In this document: one piece after another, positions 34,387 to 43,982 of the stretch
Layout of the letters: each line of letters begins with the position of its first letter
How positions within the stretch are numbered: position 1 is the stretch's first letter
Assembly (NCBI GenBank): GCA_019931185.1
Contig: JAINDK010000010.1
Location: 1 to 64,000, forward strand
Direction: 5' to 3'
Source of the DNA: Bryobacter sp. CoA8 C33
GTDB lineage: Bacteria; Acidobacteriota; Terriglobia; Bryobacterales; Bryobacteraceae
Length of the DNA stretch: 64,000 nt
Notes under the pieces: model-generated
The model's input: the letters and a program-made list of their open reading frames with translations, nothing else
Told to the model about the DNA's origin: nothing
Databases searched by the model: none
Translations under genes and position numbers: made by a program

Positions 34387-37300
34387 CTACTCCTTGGTCA
34401 CCACTTCATCCAAATTCAGTACGGCGCTGGCCACACTCATCCACGCCGCCAATTCCACCGCGTTACGGTGCTCAACCTTCGATTCCCCAACTTGAATCAG
34501 CTTTGCCGCCGCCAGCGGATTCGCTCCGTAGCGTGCTTTCATTTCCTTCACGCTCGCAGTCAGCAATTTCAATTCGTTGGCATCGGGATACCGGGAAGTC
34601 GCCAAGCGGAACAAATAACGCAGGCGCTTTTGTTCCTCGGCCCCGCCTTCCTTGAGCGTCCTCTCGGCCAGCTTGCGCGCCGCCTCGAGATACGTCACAT
34701 CATTCATCAGCGCCAGCGCCTGCAGGGGAGTGTTTGTTACAGCCCGCCGCGCCACGCATTTTTCCCGGTCCGGTGCATCGAAAATCGCCAGTCCCGCCGG
34801 TGGCAGAGTCCGTTTCCAGAAGCTGTACATGCCCCTCCGGTACAAATCCTTGCCTGTCGACTGCACATAGCGTTGCGCGGAAAACTGAGCCCCGTAGGCA
34901 ACCTCTTCCCATAGGCCCGGCGGCTGGTAAGGCGACACGCTCTTTCCGCCGATTTCGGGATGCAACAACCCGCTCACCGCGAGCGCATTGTCGCGCACCA
35001 GTTCCGCCTGCAGCCGGAATCGCGACATCCTTGCCAGCAACCGGTTTTCCGGGTCCTTCTCTTTCAGCTCCGGTCTCATGGCCGAGCTTTGCCGGTATGT
35101 CGCACTCATCACAATCTCTTTGTTCAACCGCTTCAGGTCCCATCCCGATTCCACAAAATCCACCGCCATCCAATCGAGCAACTCCGGATGGCTCGGCAAC
35201 TCCCCCTGGCTTCCAAAGTCTTCCACCGTCTTCACCAATCCCGTGCCGAAAAACATTGCCCAGGCCCGGTTCACCGCCACGCGCGCCGTCAGCGGATGGT
35301 CTTTTGCTGTCAGCCACTGCGCCAGCCCCAAACGGTTCCGCGGCAACTCCGCCGGCATCGGGGGCAGGAAGCCCGGCGTTCCCGCCTCCACTTTTTCGCC
35401 CTTTTGGTCATACTGTCCCCGCCGCAGCAGGTACGATTCGCGGGGCCTGTCGAGTTCGCTCATGACCATTGCCGAAGGTACCTGCTCCTCCAGTTGCTTC
35501 CTCTCGGCTTTCAACTGCTTCAACCGTTTGTGCAACGCCTTCAATTCCTCCGGTGCATCATAGGTGAGGTAATACTCTCGCAACAGATCCATTTGCGCCT
35601 TGTCGCGATTGATGCCGCTGTGGAATAGCAGATAGCGGACCGGCTCCACCACGGCCAGCTGATGCGCCTCTGATTCGCTCAACACCCGCCCATAAATTCG
35701 CAACTCATCGAGCGAGCCGATCATCTGCTGAAAAACCATGGGTCCGCGGTTGGCGAACGCAATTCGTTCCTGGCTGCCGCTTTCCCTCATCGCCGCCGGC
35801 TTGCCGTTCAGCAGCAGCGCAAAGCGCCCCTCTCCTTCATGATTCAGCACAAAGTGTGTGAACTCGTTATACGGAAACGCCTCCAGGCTTTCATAAACTC
35901 TCCTGGCGCCCCGCGCGTCCGTCAGTGTCACCAGCAGATGCGCGCCCCGCCGCAAATCCCCAATCGAAAAAACCTCATCGTTGCCCACTTCGATCCCGGC
36001 GCCATTTGTTTTTTGGCTCCAGATCGTCATCGGCTCCAGCTTATTGCCGCCCCGGAACCAGAACGCAACGCTGAACGGCTTGTTTCCATCGAGCGCCTCC
36101 GGCATCGGAACCTCAATCCGCGCTGGTGCGTCCAGCACCGCGCTCTGTCCCACCGCGCCGCCATTTCCTGCCGGCGGCTGTCCCAGATAACGTCCATGCC
36201 GGTATGTCCCCGTCGCCTCGTTGAAATTTCCTTCCATCTCATAGTGCGCGAGTAATTCCGCGCGCGCCGGCGCTGCCAGCTGCTCCAGGCGTCCTTTTTC
36301 CCACTCCAACATCTTCCCCGGCACGTCCGCTTCCTTCATCTGCTTCTCCCGCCCCGCAATCGCTTCCTCCATCTCCCGCTCAAGAGTCGCCTGCAATTCA
36401 TTGGGCAGCTTCAGCACCGGCGCGGCATTCCCCTTCTGCCCGTCCAGCCCCTTCTCGGCAATGTTGTTGAAAAAGGCAAACATCCGGTAGAAGTCTTTCT
36501 GTTGAATTGGATCGTACTTGTGGTCGTGGCACCGCGCGCAGCCCACCGTCAGCCCCAGCCATGCCGTCCCCGTCGTCTCCACGCGGTCAATCACGTACTC
36601 CGTCTGATACTCCTCTGGAATCGCCCCACCCTCATAATTGATGACGTGGTTGCGGTTAAAACCGCTCGCCAGCTTCTGTTCCCGCGTCGCATTCGGCAAC
36701 AGGTCTCCCGCTAGTTGCCAAACCGTGAACTGGTCATAACGCATATTGCGGTTGAATGCTCCAATTACCCAGTCCCGCCATGGCCACATATCCCGGTGCG
36801 AGTCGATATGGTAACCATGCGTATCGGCATAGCGCGCTAGATCCAGCCAGTGGAGCGCCATCTTCTCTCCATAGCGTGGGCTCGCGAGCAGACGGTCTAC
36901 CTGCTTCTCATAGGCCTGCGGCGAACGGTCCGTCAAAAACGCATCCAACTCCGCCGGCGTCGGCGGTAGACCTGTAAGATCCAGACTCAAACGCCGCAGC
37001 AGAGTCGTCCGGTCCGCTTCCGCGGAGGGCGCAAGCTTGTCCTGCTCGAGCCGCGCCAGCACAAACTGATCAATTGCCCCCTTGGCCCATTTCTTAGCTG
37101 CCGAGGATGGTGGCGCTAGCTTCTTCGGCGCCACATAACTCCAATGCTCCTGCCACGGAGCACCCTCTTGCACCCAGCGTTTCAATGTTGCCACCTGAGA
37201 TTCGCTCAGCTGCACCTTGGCGTGGCGTGGCGGCATCTTTCGCGGCCCCCGCGTCTCAGTGACTCGCTCCAGAATCATGGACGCCTTCGGCACAGCCGAC

Positions 37301-37464
37301 TCCTTTTGGTCTAGCCGCAACTTCGCCATCCGCGTCGTCTCGTCCGGCCCATGGCACTGAAAGCACGCGTCGGAAAGAATCGGGCGTACCTCCCGCAGAA
37401 AATCGACCGGCTTTGGCGCCGCCAGCATCCCGGTCACAAACGTCAACAGCAGCAGTACAGGCAT
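34387..37464 (-). CDS. PSD1 and planctomycete cytochrome c domain protein (PSCyt1-DUF1549-LamG-DUF1553)
   Basis: 1025 residues with a signal peptide. Domain order: PSCyt1 heme domain (ACFQCHGPDETTRMAKLRLD) near residue 35; DUF1549 with DLTGLPPTPAELDAFL and YGEKMALHWLDLARYADTHG at about 155-215; a second possible heme site CARCHDHKYDPI at about 310; a LamG-like beta region about 410-600; and the C-terminal DUF1553 with RNRLGLAQWLTAKDHPLTAR and VARRAVTNTPLQALALMND. Such proteins pair with DUF1501 in Planctomycetes and Acidobacteria, usually near sulfatases or sugar hydrolases. It starts 39 bp from a divergent LamG/DUF1080-like gene. Confidence 0.94.
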   Translation of the reverse strand: MPVLLLLTFVTGMLAAPKPVDFLREVRPILSDACFQCHGPDETTRMAKLRLDQKESAVPKASMILERVTETRGPRKMPPRHAKVQLSESQVATLKRWVQEGAPWQEHWSYVAPKKLAPPSSAAKKWAKGAIDQFVLARLEQDKLAPSAEADRTTLLRRLSLDLTGLPPTPAELDAFLTDRSPQAYEKQVDRLLASPRYGEKMALHWLDLARYADTHGYHIDSHRDMWPWRDWVIGAFNRNMRYDQFTVWQLAGDLLPNATREQKLASGFNRNHVINYEGGAIPEEYQTEYVIDRVETTGTAWLGLTVGCARCHDHKYDPIQQKDFYRMFAFFNNIAEKGLDGQKGNAAPVLKLPNELQATLEREMEEAIAGREKQMKEADVPGKMLEWEKGRLEQLAAPARAELLAHYEMEGNFNEATGTYRHGRYLGQPPAGNGGAVGQSAVLDAPARIEVPMPEALDGNKPFSVAFWFRGGNKLEPMTIWSQKTNGAGIEVGNDEVFSIGDLRRGAHLLVTLTDARGARRVYESLEAFPYNEFTHFVLNHEGEGRFALLLNGKPAAMRESGSQERIAFANRGPMVFQQMIGSLDELRIYGRVLSESEAHQLAVVEPVRYLLFHSGINRDKAQMDLLREYYLTYDAPEELKALHKRLKQLKAERKQLEEQVPSAMVMSELDRPRESYLLRRGQYDQKGEKVEAGTPGFLPPMPAELPRNRLGLAQWLTAKDHPLTARVAVNRAWAMFFGTGLVKTVEDFGSQGELPSHPELLDWMAVDFVESGWDLKRLNKEIVMSATYRQSSAMRPELKEKDPENRLLARMSRFRLQAELVRDNALAVSGLLHPEIGGKSVSPYQPPGLWEEVAYGAQFSAQRYVQSTGKDLYRRGMYSFWKRTLPPAGLAIFDAPDREKCVARRAVTNTPLQALALMNDVTYLEAARKLAERTLKEGGAEEQKRLRYLFRLATSRYPDANELKLLTASVKEMKARYGANPLAAAKLIQVGESKVEHRNAVELAAWMSVASAVLNLDEVVTKE

Positions 37465-37503
37465 AGATCGCTGTTTGCCACGCTATCATAGAAAGCATTG
37501 CGC

Positions 37504-38139
37504 ATGCTCCGGTTGCTTGTTATCTTCCTGACTGCTTTCCCCCTCACTGGCCAGCGTGCCGCTGACCTTACGCCGCATAACGTCGAAATCTCCGACACCA
37601 CCTACCGCGGCAAATCCGCCGTTCGCCTCCTGGCCAAGCCCGGCGTTGCCAATGGGGAGAGCTACGCCGTTCTCAACAGCATCGTCTTCGAAAACGGCTC
37701 CCTCGAGGTCGATCTCTCAGGCCAACCCGGCCCCGCTGCCTCCGCGACGGCCCGCGGCTTCGTCGGCCTTGCATTTCGTCTTGTTGACGGCGGATACGAA
37801 TACGTCTACCTCCGCCCCACGAACGGCCGCGCCGACGATCAGGTTCGCCGCAACCATTCCACGCAATATGGCGCTCACCCCGGCTACGACTTTGACCGCC
37901 TCCGCAAGGAATCTCCCGAAAAATACGAAAGCTACGTGGATCTTGAGCCCGGAGTTTGGACGCGCGTGCGCATCGAAGTAGCCGGTTCCAAGGCCCGTCT
38001 TTATGTCCACGGCGCCTCCCAGCCTTGCCTCCTCGTAAACGACCTCAAATTTCCCGTGCGTCCCGGCGCGGTCGCCTTCTGGGTTGGCCCCGGCACCGAG
38101 GCCCACTTCACCAACCTCCAGATCAAAACCGGTAACTGA
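37504..38139 (+). CDS. Exported LamG/DUF1080-like protein
   Basis: 211 residues from ATG at 37504 (a TTG two codons upstream also opens the frame). Signal peptide LRLLVIFLTAFPLTGQ. The rest is an all-beta, concanavalin-like domain with FENGSLEVDLSG, GFVGLAFRLVDGGYEYVYLRP and VWTRVRIEVAGSKARLYVHG, the strand pattern of 3-keto-disaccharide hydrolase-like (DUF1080) proteins. Catalytic residues are not evident. Divergent from the PSD1 gene, so a shared role in polysaccharide use is plausible. Its end overlaps the convergent receptor gene by 17 bp. Confidence 0.82.
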   Translation: MLRLLVIFLTAFPLTGQRAADLTPHNVEISDTTYRGKSAVRLLAKPGVANGESYAVLNSIVFENGSLEVDLSGQPGPAASATARGFVGLAFRLVDGGYEYVYLRPTNGRADDQVRRNHSTQYGAHPGYDFDRLRKESPEKYESYVDLEPGVWTRVRIEVAGSKARLYVHGASQPCLLVNDLKFPVRPGAVAFWVGPGTEAHFTNLQIKTGN

Positions 38140-40753
38140 GATTCAAATACACGTTCACCCCCGGTGCGTCCATTCCCGAACCATGGACCCGGTAATTGCG
38201 ATCCAATACATTCTCCACCGCTCCCATCAACTGCCACTGCTCGCCCACTGGTAGCCCCATTCTCACCCCCAGCGCCGCCCAACCCGCTGTCGAGCGGTAC
38301 AGCGGAACGCGCACCGTGTCCCCCACCCCCGGCAAGACTCGGTTCTGTATCTGCAAGAGAGTTTCGCCCGTCGGTCGGAACACACCGGTGGCATCCACAT
38401 AAGGAGTGACCCGCGTTGCTCGGAAGAAGGTCGCGATGTCGCTGCGCCGGAAACTCGCCCCGATCCGCTCATCATCCATATCCCCTCCCGACAGCCGCCG
38501 TTGGACCCCCATGACGCTTAGTCCCACTTCGGTCCACGGCTTCCGCCCTCCTGGGCTATGCCGCAGCTTTACCGTACCTGCCTGCGGGGGCAGGCGCCTG
38601 ATATTCCGGTTCGGGTTCAGGTCCCGCCCCAGTATGTAGCTGTAGCTCGCCTCCAGGGTCAGCCGTCGCGTCATCGAATAAGCGCCCATCGTCTCCATGC
38701 CGTAATAGCGCGACGCTCCATCATTGACAAACGCCTTTACCGCCCTGGGGTCGAGCGCCGTCGCCACGGTCACCACGCCCTGCGCCCGCTGTGCCGCCGT
38801 TGGCGCAATCACTGTCACCGGCAGCCCCGCCAACTGCGCCGGCACATTTCCGGCCGGAAACAGCAGCGTCCTCCGCACGATCGGGTCGCTCAAGTCCGCG
38901 TTGAACAGTTGCACGCGTCCCCACCACCGCTTCCCGCTCAGCCGCACGCCAAACTCGTAGTTCATCAGCGACTCGGCCGCCAGCGCCCGCAGCGCCTGCC
39001 CCTTCGACAACGCCCCTTCTCCCGCATCCGTGCTCAACAGCGCCCCGGCGTTGATCACCTCGGAAGCAGGAATCTCATACCCCAGATCATTCAGCCCCAG
39101 CGCCCCCAGATCATTCAGGTTCGGCGCCCGAAACCCGCGGCTCACCACTCCATGCACCCCCAGCCACCCCGCAACGTCATACCGCAGACTTGCATGGAAC
39201 GTCGTATCGCGAAACCACAACGTATTCTGGGGGTCCGCAAACCGCACACTCGACCATCGCACTCCCCCCGCTGCCCGCAGCTTCCGGCTCAGTTGCACAC
39301 TCCCCTGTCCAAAAGCTCCGAAGTTTCCATACCGCGATCCCGCCGGATACAGCGCCCGCGGTCTCGTCACCACCCCACTTACCGGGTTCCTTACATCCCG
39401 GCTCGCATCGATGTGCTCGTCATACGCATCCCCCCCAAAGCTGTAAATCACCCTGCTCCCCCAATGCCCCGCTGCCTGCCCCGTGTATCCATAAACATTC
39501 ACGCGGGCCAGGTCGGTCGTCACTGCATCCGTAGCCAGCAGATTCTGCCGCACGCTCCCGTCGGTCTGCTGGTTAAACGAAAACGTCCCACTCACAGTAT
39601 CGAATCCCCTCTTGCCCAGGACCTCATGGCGCCCATAGAACCAGTTCAACTTCTGTGGCGTCAGGTCTGATCGCAACCGCCCCAATCCCCCCAGCAGATC
39701 TTTGTAGATTCGCGAATTCGTCTGCTCTCCCCGCTGGTAGTTCAGCGTCAGCAACTGGTCCGGCCGCAGCCGCACAGCCAGTTTCGTCTCCGCGCCATAC
39801 TGCCGGAATGCCGTATCCTGCTGCCGGTTCCCCACGAGATCCCGCACCGCCCCCAGCGGCATTCCGAAGAAGCGATGAAACACATTGCGCGAATCCAGTC
39901 CCCGCCCTCCGCGCAGATCATTGTGCGCCCGTCCCGACGCCCCCACCAGCCAGAACACCTTCTCATTCGAAATCGAAAACCGTTCCGCCGCCATACCTGA
40001 CAGGTCCGCCGTTGCCCCGGCCAAACTCACACGCCCATGCTTCTGCCAACCCCCGCTTCCGAACTCCGGCGCTTGCGTCGATACATGGATCGTTCCCCCC
40101 AGCGAATCACTCCCATACTGCACACCCGTTGGCCCCAGCAGCGCCTCCACGCGCTCGGCCTGGCTCGGCTCCAAAAACGCCAGATACTGGTTCGGCCCTG
40201 ATCGGAACGTCGAGTTATTGAAGCGGATCCCGTCCACTAGATTCAACACCTGATACCCAGTCAGTCCACGCAAAAACGGCGACACCTGCGCCGTGCTCGT
40301 TTGCTGCACCATCACATTCGGTAGCCCCTCCAGCGCATTCCCCACCGTCTGTAACGGCCGCGCCGCAATCTCCTCCCGGTTCACCACCGCCACCACATGC
40401 GCGCTGCTGGCCGATTCCTCCGCTCGCCCGCGCACCGCGCTCACCGTCAACCGCGTGTACACCGAGGCCGGCTCCAACTCAATCTCACCGCGATACTTGC
40501 CGTCCACCACCAGTTCCCGCCCCGCAAAGCCCTCTGTTTGGATTCGCAACTGTACCGTCCCGTGGCTGTCGCCCTCCCACACAAACCGCCCCTCACCATC
40601 CGTCTTCAGCGTTTTCAGCAGAGTCCCCGTACCGCTCCGGATCTCCACTATGGCTCCGGAAATGGCCCTCTTCTTCGGGTCTACCACGCGCCCCTCCACC
40701 TCACCCCACGCGCAACTCCCCCAAATCAATACCAGCGCCAGCAATCCCTTCAT
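38123..40753 (-). CDS. TonB-dependent receptor with N-terminal carboxypeptidase-regulatory-like domain
   Basis: 876 residues from ATG 40753 (MKGLLALVLIWGSCAWG); an ATG six codons upstream also opens the frame. Residues about 20-95 form a CarboxypepD_reg-like domain (VEGRVVDPKKRAISGAIVEI). The plug follows with LPNVMVQQTSTAQVSPFLRG and YGSDSLGGTIHV. The rest is an outer-membrane beta-barrel ending in NVYLNLSYRF, with the terminal Phe expected for barrel insertion. The cargo is unknown. The start lies 60 bp from the damaged ECF sigma gene on the other strand, which may once have regulated it. Confidence 0.92.
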   Translation of the reverse strand: MKGLLALVLIWGSCAWGEVEGRVVDPKKRAISGAIVEIRSGTGTLLKTLKTDGEGRFVWEGDSHGTVQLRIQTEGFAGRELVVDGKYRGEIELEPASVYTRLTVSAVRGRAEESASSAHVVAVVNREEIAARPLQTVGNALEGLPNVMVQQTSTAQVSPFLRGLTGYQVLNLVDGIRFNNSTFRSGPNQYLAFLEPSQAERVEALLGPTGVQYGSDSLGGTIHVSTQAPEFGSGGWQKHGRVSLAGATADLSGMAAERFSISNEKVFWLVGASGRAHNDLRGGRGLDSRNVFHRFFGMPLGAVRDLVGNRQQDTAFRQYGAETKLAVRLRPDQLLTLNYQRGEQTNSRIYKDLLGGLGRLRSDLTPQKLNWFYGRHEVLGKRGFDTVSGTFSFNQQTDGSVRQNLLATDAVTTDLARVNVYGYTGQAAGHWGSRVIYSFGGDAYDEHIDASRDVRNPVSGVVTRPRALYPAGSRYGNFGAFGQGSVQLSRKLRAAGGVRWSSVRFADPQNTLWFRDTTFHASLRYDVAGWLGVHGVVSRGFRAPNLNDLGALGLNDLGYEIPASEVINAGALLSTDAGEGALSKGQALRALAAESLMNYEFGVRLSGKRWWGRVQLFNADLSDPIVRRTLLFPAGNVPAQLAGLPVTVIAPTAAQRAQGVVTVATALDPRAVKAFVNDGASRYYGMETMGAYSMTRRLTLEASYSYILGRDLNPNRNIRRLPPQAGTVKLRHSPGGRKPWTEVGLSVMGVQRRLSGGDMDDERIGASFRRSDIATFFRATRVTPYVDATGVFRPTGETLLQIQNRVLPGVGDTVRVPLYRSTAGWAALGVRMGLPVGEQWQLMGAVENVLDRNYRVHGSGMDAPGVNVYLNLSYRF

Positions 40754-40812
40754 GACTTGCCAGACTAGCATTAAACAGTTTTCAAAACCGTGAATCTGAG
40801 ATGGACTGTTTC

Positions 40813-41376
40813 ATGAGCGACTCCGACATCACCCTGCTGCTTGACCAGTGGGGCCGTGGCGATCTCTCCGCCCTCGACCGTCTCGCGCCGCTCGTCTATC
40901 CACAACTGCACTCCATTGCCGCTTCCTATCTTCGTCGCGAGCGAAAAGGGCAGTTCCTGCAGGCCACCGGGCTGCTCAATGAGCTCTTCCTTAAATATCA
41001 AACCCGGCGCGAAGCCCGCTTTGAAAGCCGCGCCCACTTCTAAGCTCTCTACGAAAAGCTTATGCGTTTGGCTCTCATCGATCACGCTCGCTCGGCGGCT
41101 GCCAGCAAGCGCGGAAACGGCACACAACCCGTCCCCCTTCATGAGGAGATGCCATGGGTCGATGCCGCCGGCCCCGCCATGCTCGATCTCGACCGCGCCA
41201 TCTCCGAACTCGAAACCCTCGACCCCGAACAGGCCCGCATGATTGAACTCCGCTTCCTTCTCGGCTGCAGCGTCGAAGAAACCGCAGAGCTCCTCAGCGT
41301 TTCCTGCTCCAGCGTCGACCGCAAAGTGCGCCTCGCCCGCGCCTGGCTCTTCTCCCGTCTCCACGATTCTCCATGA
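40813..41376 (+). pseudogene. ECF-type sigma factor interrupted by an in-frame TAA
   Basis: Both halves lie in the same frame. From ATG 40813 (alternative 40801) the first half reads MSDSDITLLLDQWGRGDLSA and ends RFESRAHF, then TAA at 41041-41043. After it, ALYEKLMRLALIDHARSAAA runs to a normal C-terminus with the region 4 helix-turn-helix (FLLGCSVEETAELLSVS). Family members normally have HF(Y/F)A at the stop, so a single change of a Tyr codon to TAA explains it. The family is the TIGR02999-like ECF group usually paired with Ser/Thr kinases, and a kinase gene follows. Functional only if the stop is read through or the second half restarts at ATG 41062. Confidence 0.8.
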
Positions 41377-41427
41377 CCGCCACACTCCATTTGACGTTTT
41401 TTCCCCGTCTCCACGCCCTATCCGTTT

Positions 41428-43844
41428 ATGACTCCCCACGAGCGCTGGCTCCGCATTCAGGATCTTTGTGAACAGGTCGAGGCTCTTCCCGAGTCCGATC
41501 GCGACGCCTTCCTCACCCGCGCCGAACCCGACGAGTCCCTTCGCGCCGAAGCCCGCTCCCTTCTCCAATCCCTCGACGGCGAAAGCCTCACCCGCGTAAA
41601 CCTCGGTCACAATCCCGACCCCCTCTTCCGGAGCAGATTGCCGGCTTTCGCATCACCGGTCTGCTCGGCTGCGGCGGCACCAGCACCGTCTACGCCGCCG
41701 AGCGCACCATCAACGGCATCACCCAGCCCGTCGCCCTCAAGCTTTTCCATTCCTATCTCACCGGTGCCGCAGCCATCGAACGCTTTCAGCGGGAACAGGC
41801 CATGCTCGTCCGCCTCGACCACCCCTCCATCTGCCGCATGCTCGACGCCGGCCTCACCTCCTCCGGCCAACCCTATCTCGTCCTCGAGCGCATCGACGGC
41901 CTCCCGATCGACGAATACGCCAACACGCACCGTCTCCCCGTCCCCGATCGCATCCGCCTCATCCTCAGCGCCTGCGACGCCATCGCCGCCGCTCACCGCA
42001 GTTTCATTGCCCACCTTGACCTCAAGCCCGGCAACCTCTTCAACACCCCCGGCGGCCATGTCTGTCTCCTCGATTTCGGCACTGCCAAACTGATCGACCC
42101 CGTCCATCCCCTCACCAACACGCGCCATCTCACTCCCCTCTACGCCGCTTCCGAGCAGCTCCGGGGCGAAGCCGTCTCCACCGCCTGCGACGTCTACAGC
42201 CTCGGCATGCTGCTCTACGAACTTCTGGCCGGGGCCAACCCCTTCAGCGGAACCTCCCTCGCCGCCGTCGCCGAGCGCGCCGCCGGCGACTCCCATCCCC
42301 CCCGCATGGCCGCGCGCGTTACCGAACAGGCTGCCCGCGACCGTAACCTCACCGTCAACCGCCTCCGTTCCCTCCTCGACGGCGACATTGATCGCGTCGT
42401 CGCCCGCGCCCTCGCTCACGATCCCCACGATCGCTACCCCTCCATCACGGAATTTGCCGAAGACCTTCGCCGCTACCTGGAGAGCCGGCCCGTCCTCGCC
42501 CGCCGCCAGACGGCCGCCTATCGCCTCAGAAAGTACGTCTCCCGCAACCGCACCCTTCTCGTCCTCTCCGCTTTCCTGCTGCTTTCCGTTGCCATAGCTG
42601 TTCTGTTCGGCTGGCAGGAACGCCAGAAGGCCATCGCTCAGGGCAGGCGCGCCCAGGCTTCCTCCGACTTTCTCCTCTGGCTCATCTCCAGCTCCAATCC
42701 CATCTACGGTGGCCGCCGTGACATGACCGTCCTCGATCTGCTCTCTCGTGCCGACGAGCGCCTCGCCCGCGGCGATCTCGATGACGAGCTCGTCACCATC
42801 GAGCTCGAGACCAATCTCGGTTCCTATCTCTTCCAGTCCAGTTAGGAAGCCCGCGCCCTCGCCATTCTCGAGCGCGCCCGGCGCCGTTCGGCTCAGAACG
42901 ATGCCCCGAACACAAAGCTCACCATTGCCGCCACCTTTGCTTCCCTTCATCTCAGCCGCGGCGATTGTCCCGCCGCCATACGTGCTTCCTCCGATGGCGA
43001 CAACATCCTGTCTTCCCACCGGCGGGACATCCCCGCCTACCGCCAGATCGGGTTTCTCATCAATCGCGATCAGGTCCGCTCCGATTGTGAAAACGACCCC
43101 AGTGGCGCCCTCACGCTCGAGGCTGTCTCTCTCCTCCCACAGGTTCCCGACTCCGGTCTTTCCGCCGGCATGCCCGCCCCCCTGTTCAAGGCTCTCATCC
43201 TCAACGGCTACATCCGCCTCCTCGTGCGTCAGGCCAAACCGGCTGAAGCCCTCACCGTCGCGCGCCAGGCCCTCGATCTGGCCAGCCGCGCCCCCGACGG
43301 CCGTAACGTTCGCATCGCGCTACTCCAAGGCCGTGCCGCCGCTGAATACGCGGCAAAGGATGTCGCCGCCGCCGCCCAATCCCTCGAAGAGGCCGCCACC
43401 CTGGCGGAATCCACCGCCGCCCCCTTCGAAGCCATTCGCCTCAAAGTCATGGCGGGCCAACGCCTCGCCGAAGCCGGCAGAACAGACCGTGCTCTCGCCC
43501 TCGCCAATCAGGCCCTCACCCTCGCCGAAGCCGGCTCCGCCGAACTGACTCAAACCCGCTGGATGATTCTCATCGACGCTGCCATCACTTACTTCCGTGC
43601 TGGCCACTGTGAAAAAACTCCCGCCCTCCTGCGCGAAGCAGACCAGTTCACCGCCGGTAAAATGCCCCCGCAATGGAAAGGTAATCGCCTTGCCGTGGAG
43701 TGCATTTGTCACGCTCGCGCCGGTAAGTCCGCCGAGGCAAAAGTCATTGCCGATCAAGCGCTTGCCGCCGCCGGTGCTACCTGGGCGCCGAACTCGAGGT
43801 TCCGCAAAAAAGTAGAGTCAATACAAATGAAGGGCAGGGAATGA
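41428..43844 (+). pseudogene. Membrane Ser/Thr protein kinase with TPR-like tail, frameshifted and nonsense-mutated
   Basis: The N-terminus (MTPHERWLRIQDLCEQVEAL) is in one frame up to about 41630. The kinase domain continues in another frame: IAGFRITGLLGCGGTSTVYA (glycine-rich loop), PVALKLF (ATP Lys), IAHLDLKPGNLF and LLDFGTAK. So an indel lies near 41600-41630. A membrane helix (LLVLSAFLLLSVAIAVLFGW) precedes a sensor region that meets an in-frame TAG at 42843. The same frame then runs to 43844 with helical repeats (PAEALTVARQALDLA). The HRD Arg is replaced by Leu. Together with the damaged sigma factor upstream this is a decaying signalling pair, unless the lesions are sequence errors. 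Confidence 0.8.
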
Positions 43845-43876
43845 GGGGAAGGAGGGGCGAAACCGGCGGGGCCAAA

Positions 43877-43952
43877 TGGTGAGTCGGGTGGGATTCGAAC
43901 CCACGACCACCGCATTAAAAGTGCGATGCTCTACCAACTGAGCTACCGACTC
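43877..43952 (-). tRNA. tRNA-Lys (anticodon TTT)
   Basis: On the minus strand 76 nt fold into a full cloverleaf: acceptor GAGTCGG/CCGACTC, D arm GCTC/GAGC with the AGTTGGTA loop, anticodon stem TCGCA/TGCGG with loop CTTTTAA (anticodon TTT), T arm GTGGG/CCCAC with loop TTCGAAT, discriminator A and an encoded CCA. A TATACT (43972-43967, minus) 14 bp upstream could be its -10 element; no good -35 is seen. Confidence 0.97.
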
Positions 43953-43966
43953 ACGCAGACAATAGT

Positions 43967-43972
43967 AGTATA
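43967..43972 (-). promoter_or_regulatory. Possible -10 element for tRNA-Lys
   Basis: TATACT on the minus strand lies 14 bp before the tRNA 5' end, the right distance for a start point a few bases upstream of the mature tRNA. The -35 region (about 43990-43995) does not match consensus and overlaps the start of the divergent oxidoreductase gene. Confidence 0.3.
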
Positions 43973-43982
43973 GCAAGACAGC

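Noticed and set aside
41607-43019. 470-codon minus-strand open frame opposite the kinase pseudogene
   Set aside because: Gly/Glu/Val-rich peptide with no domain, typical of the reverse complement of C-ending codons in a GC-rich gene. It stays open because the sense strand has strong codon bias.
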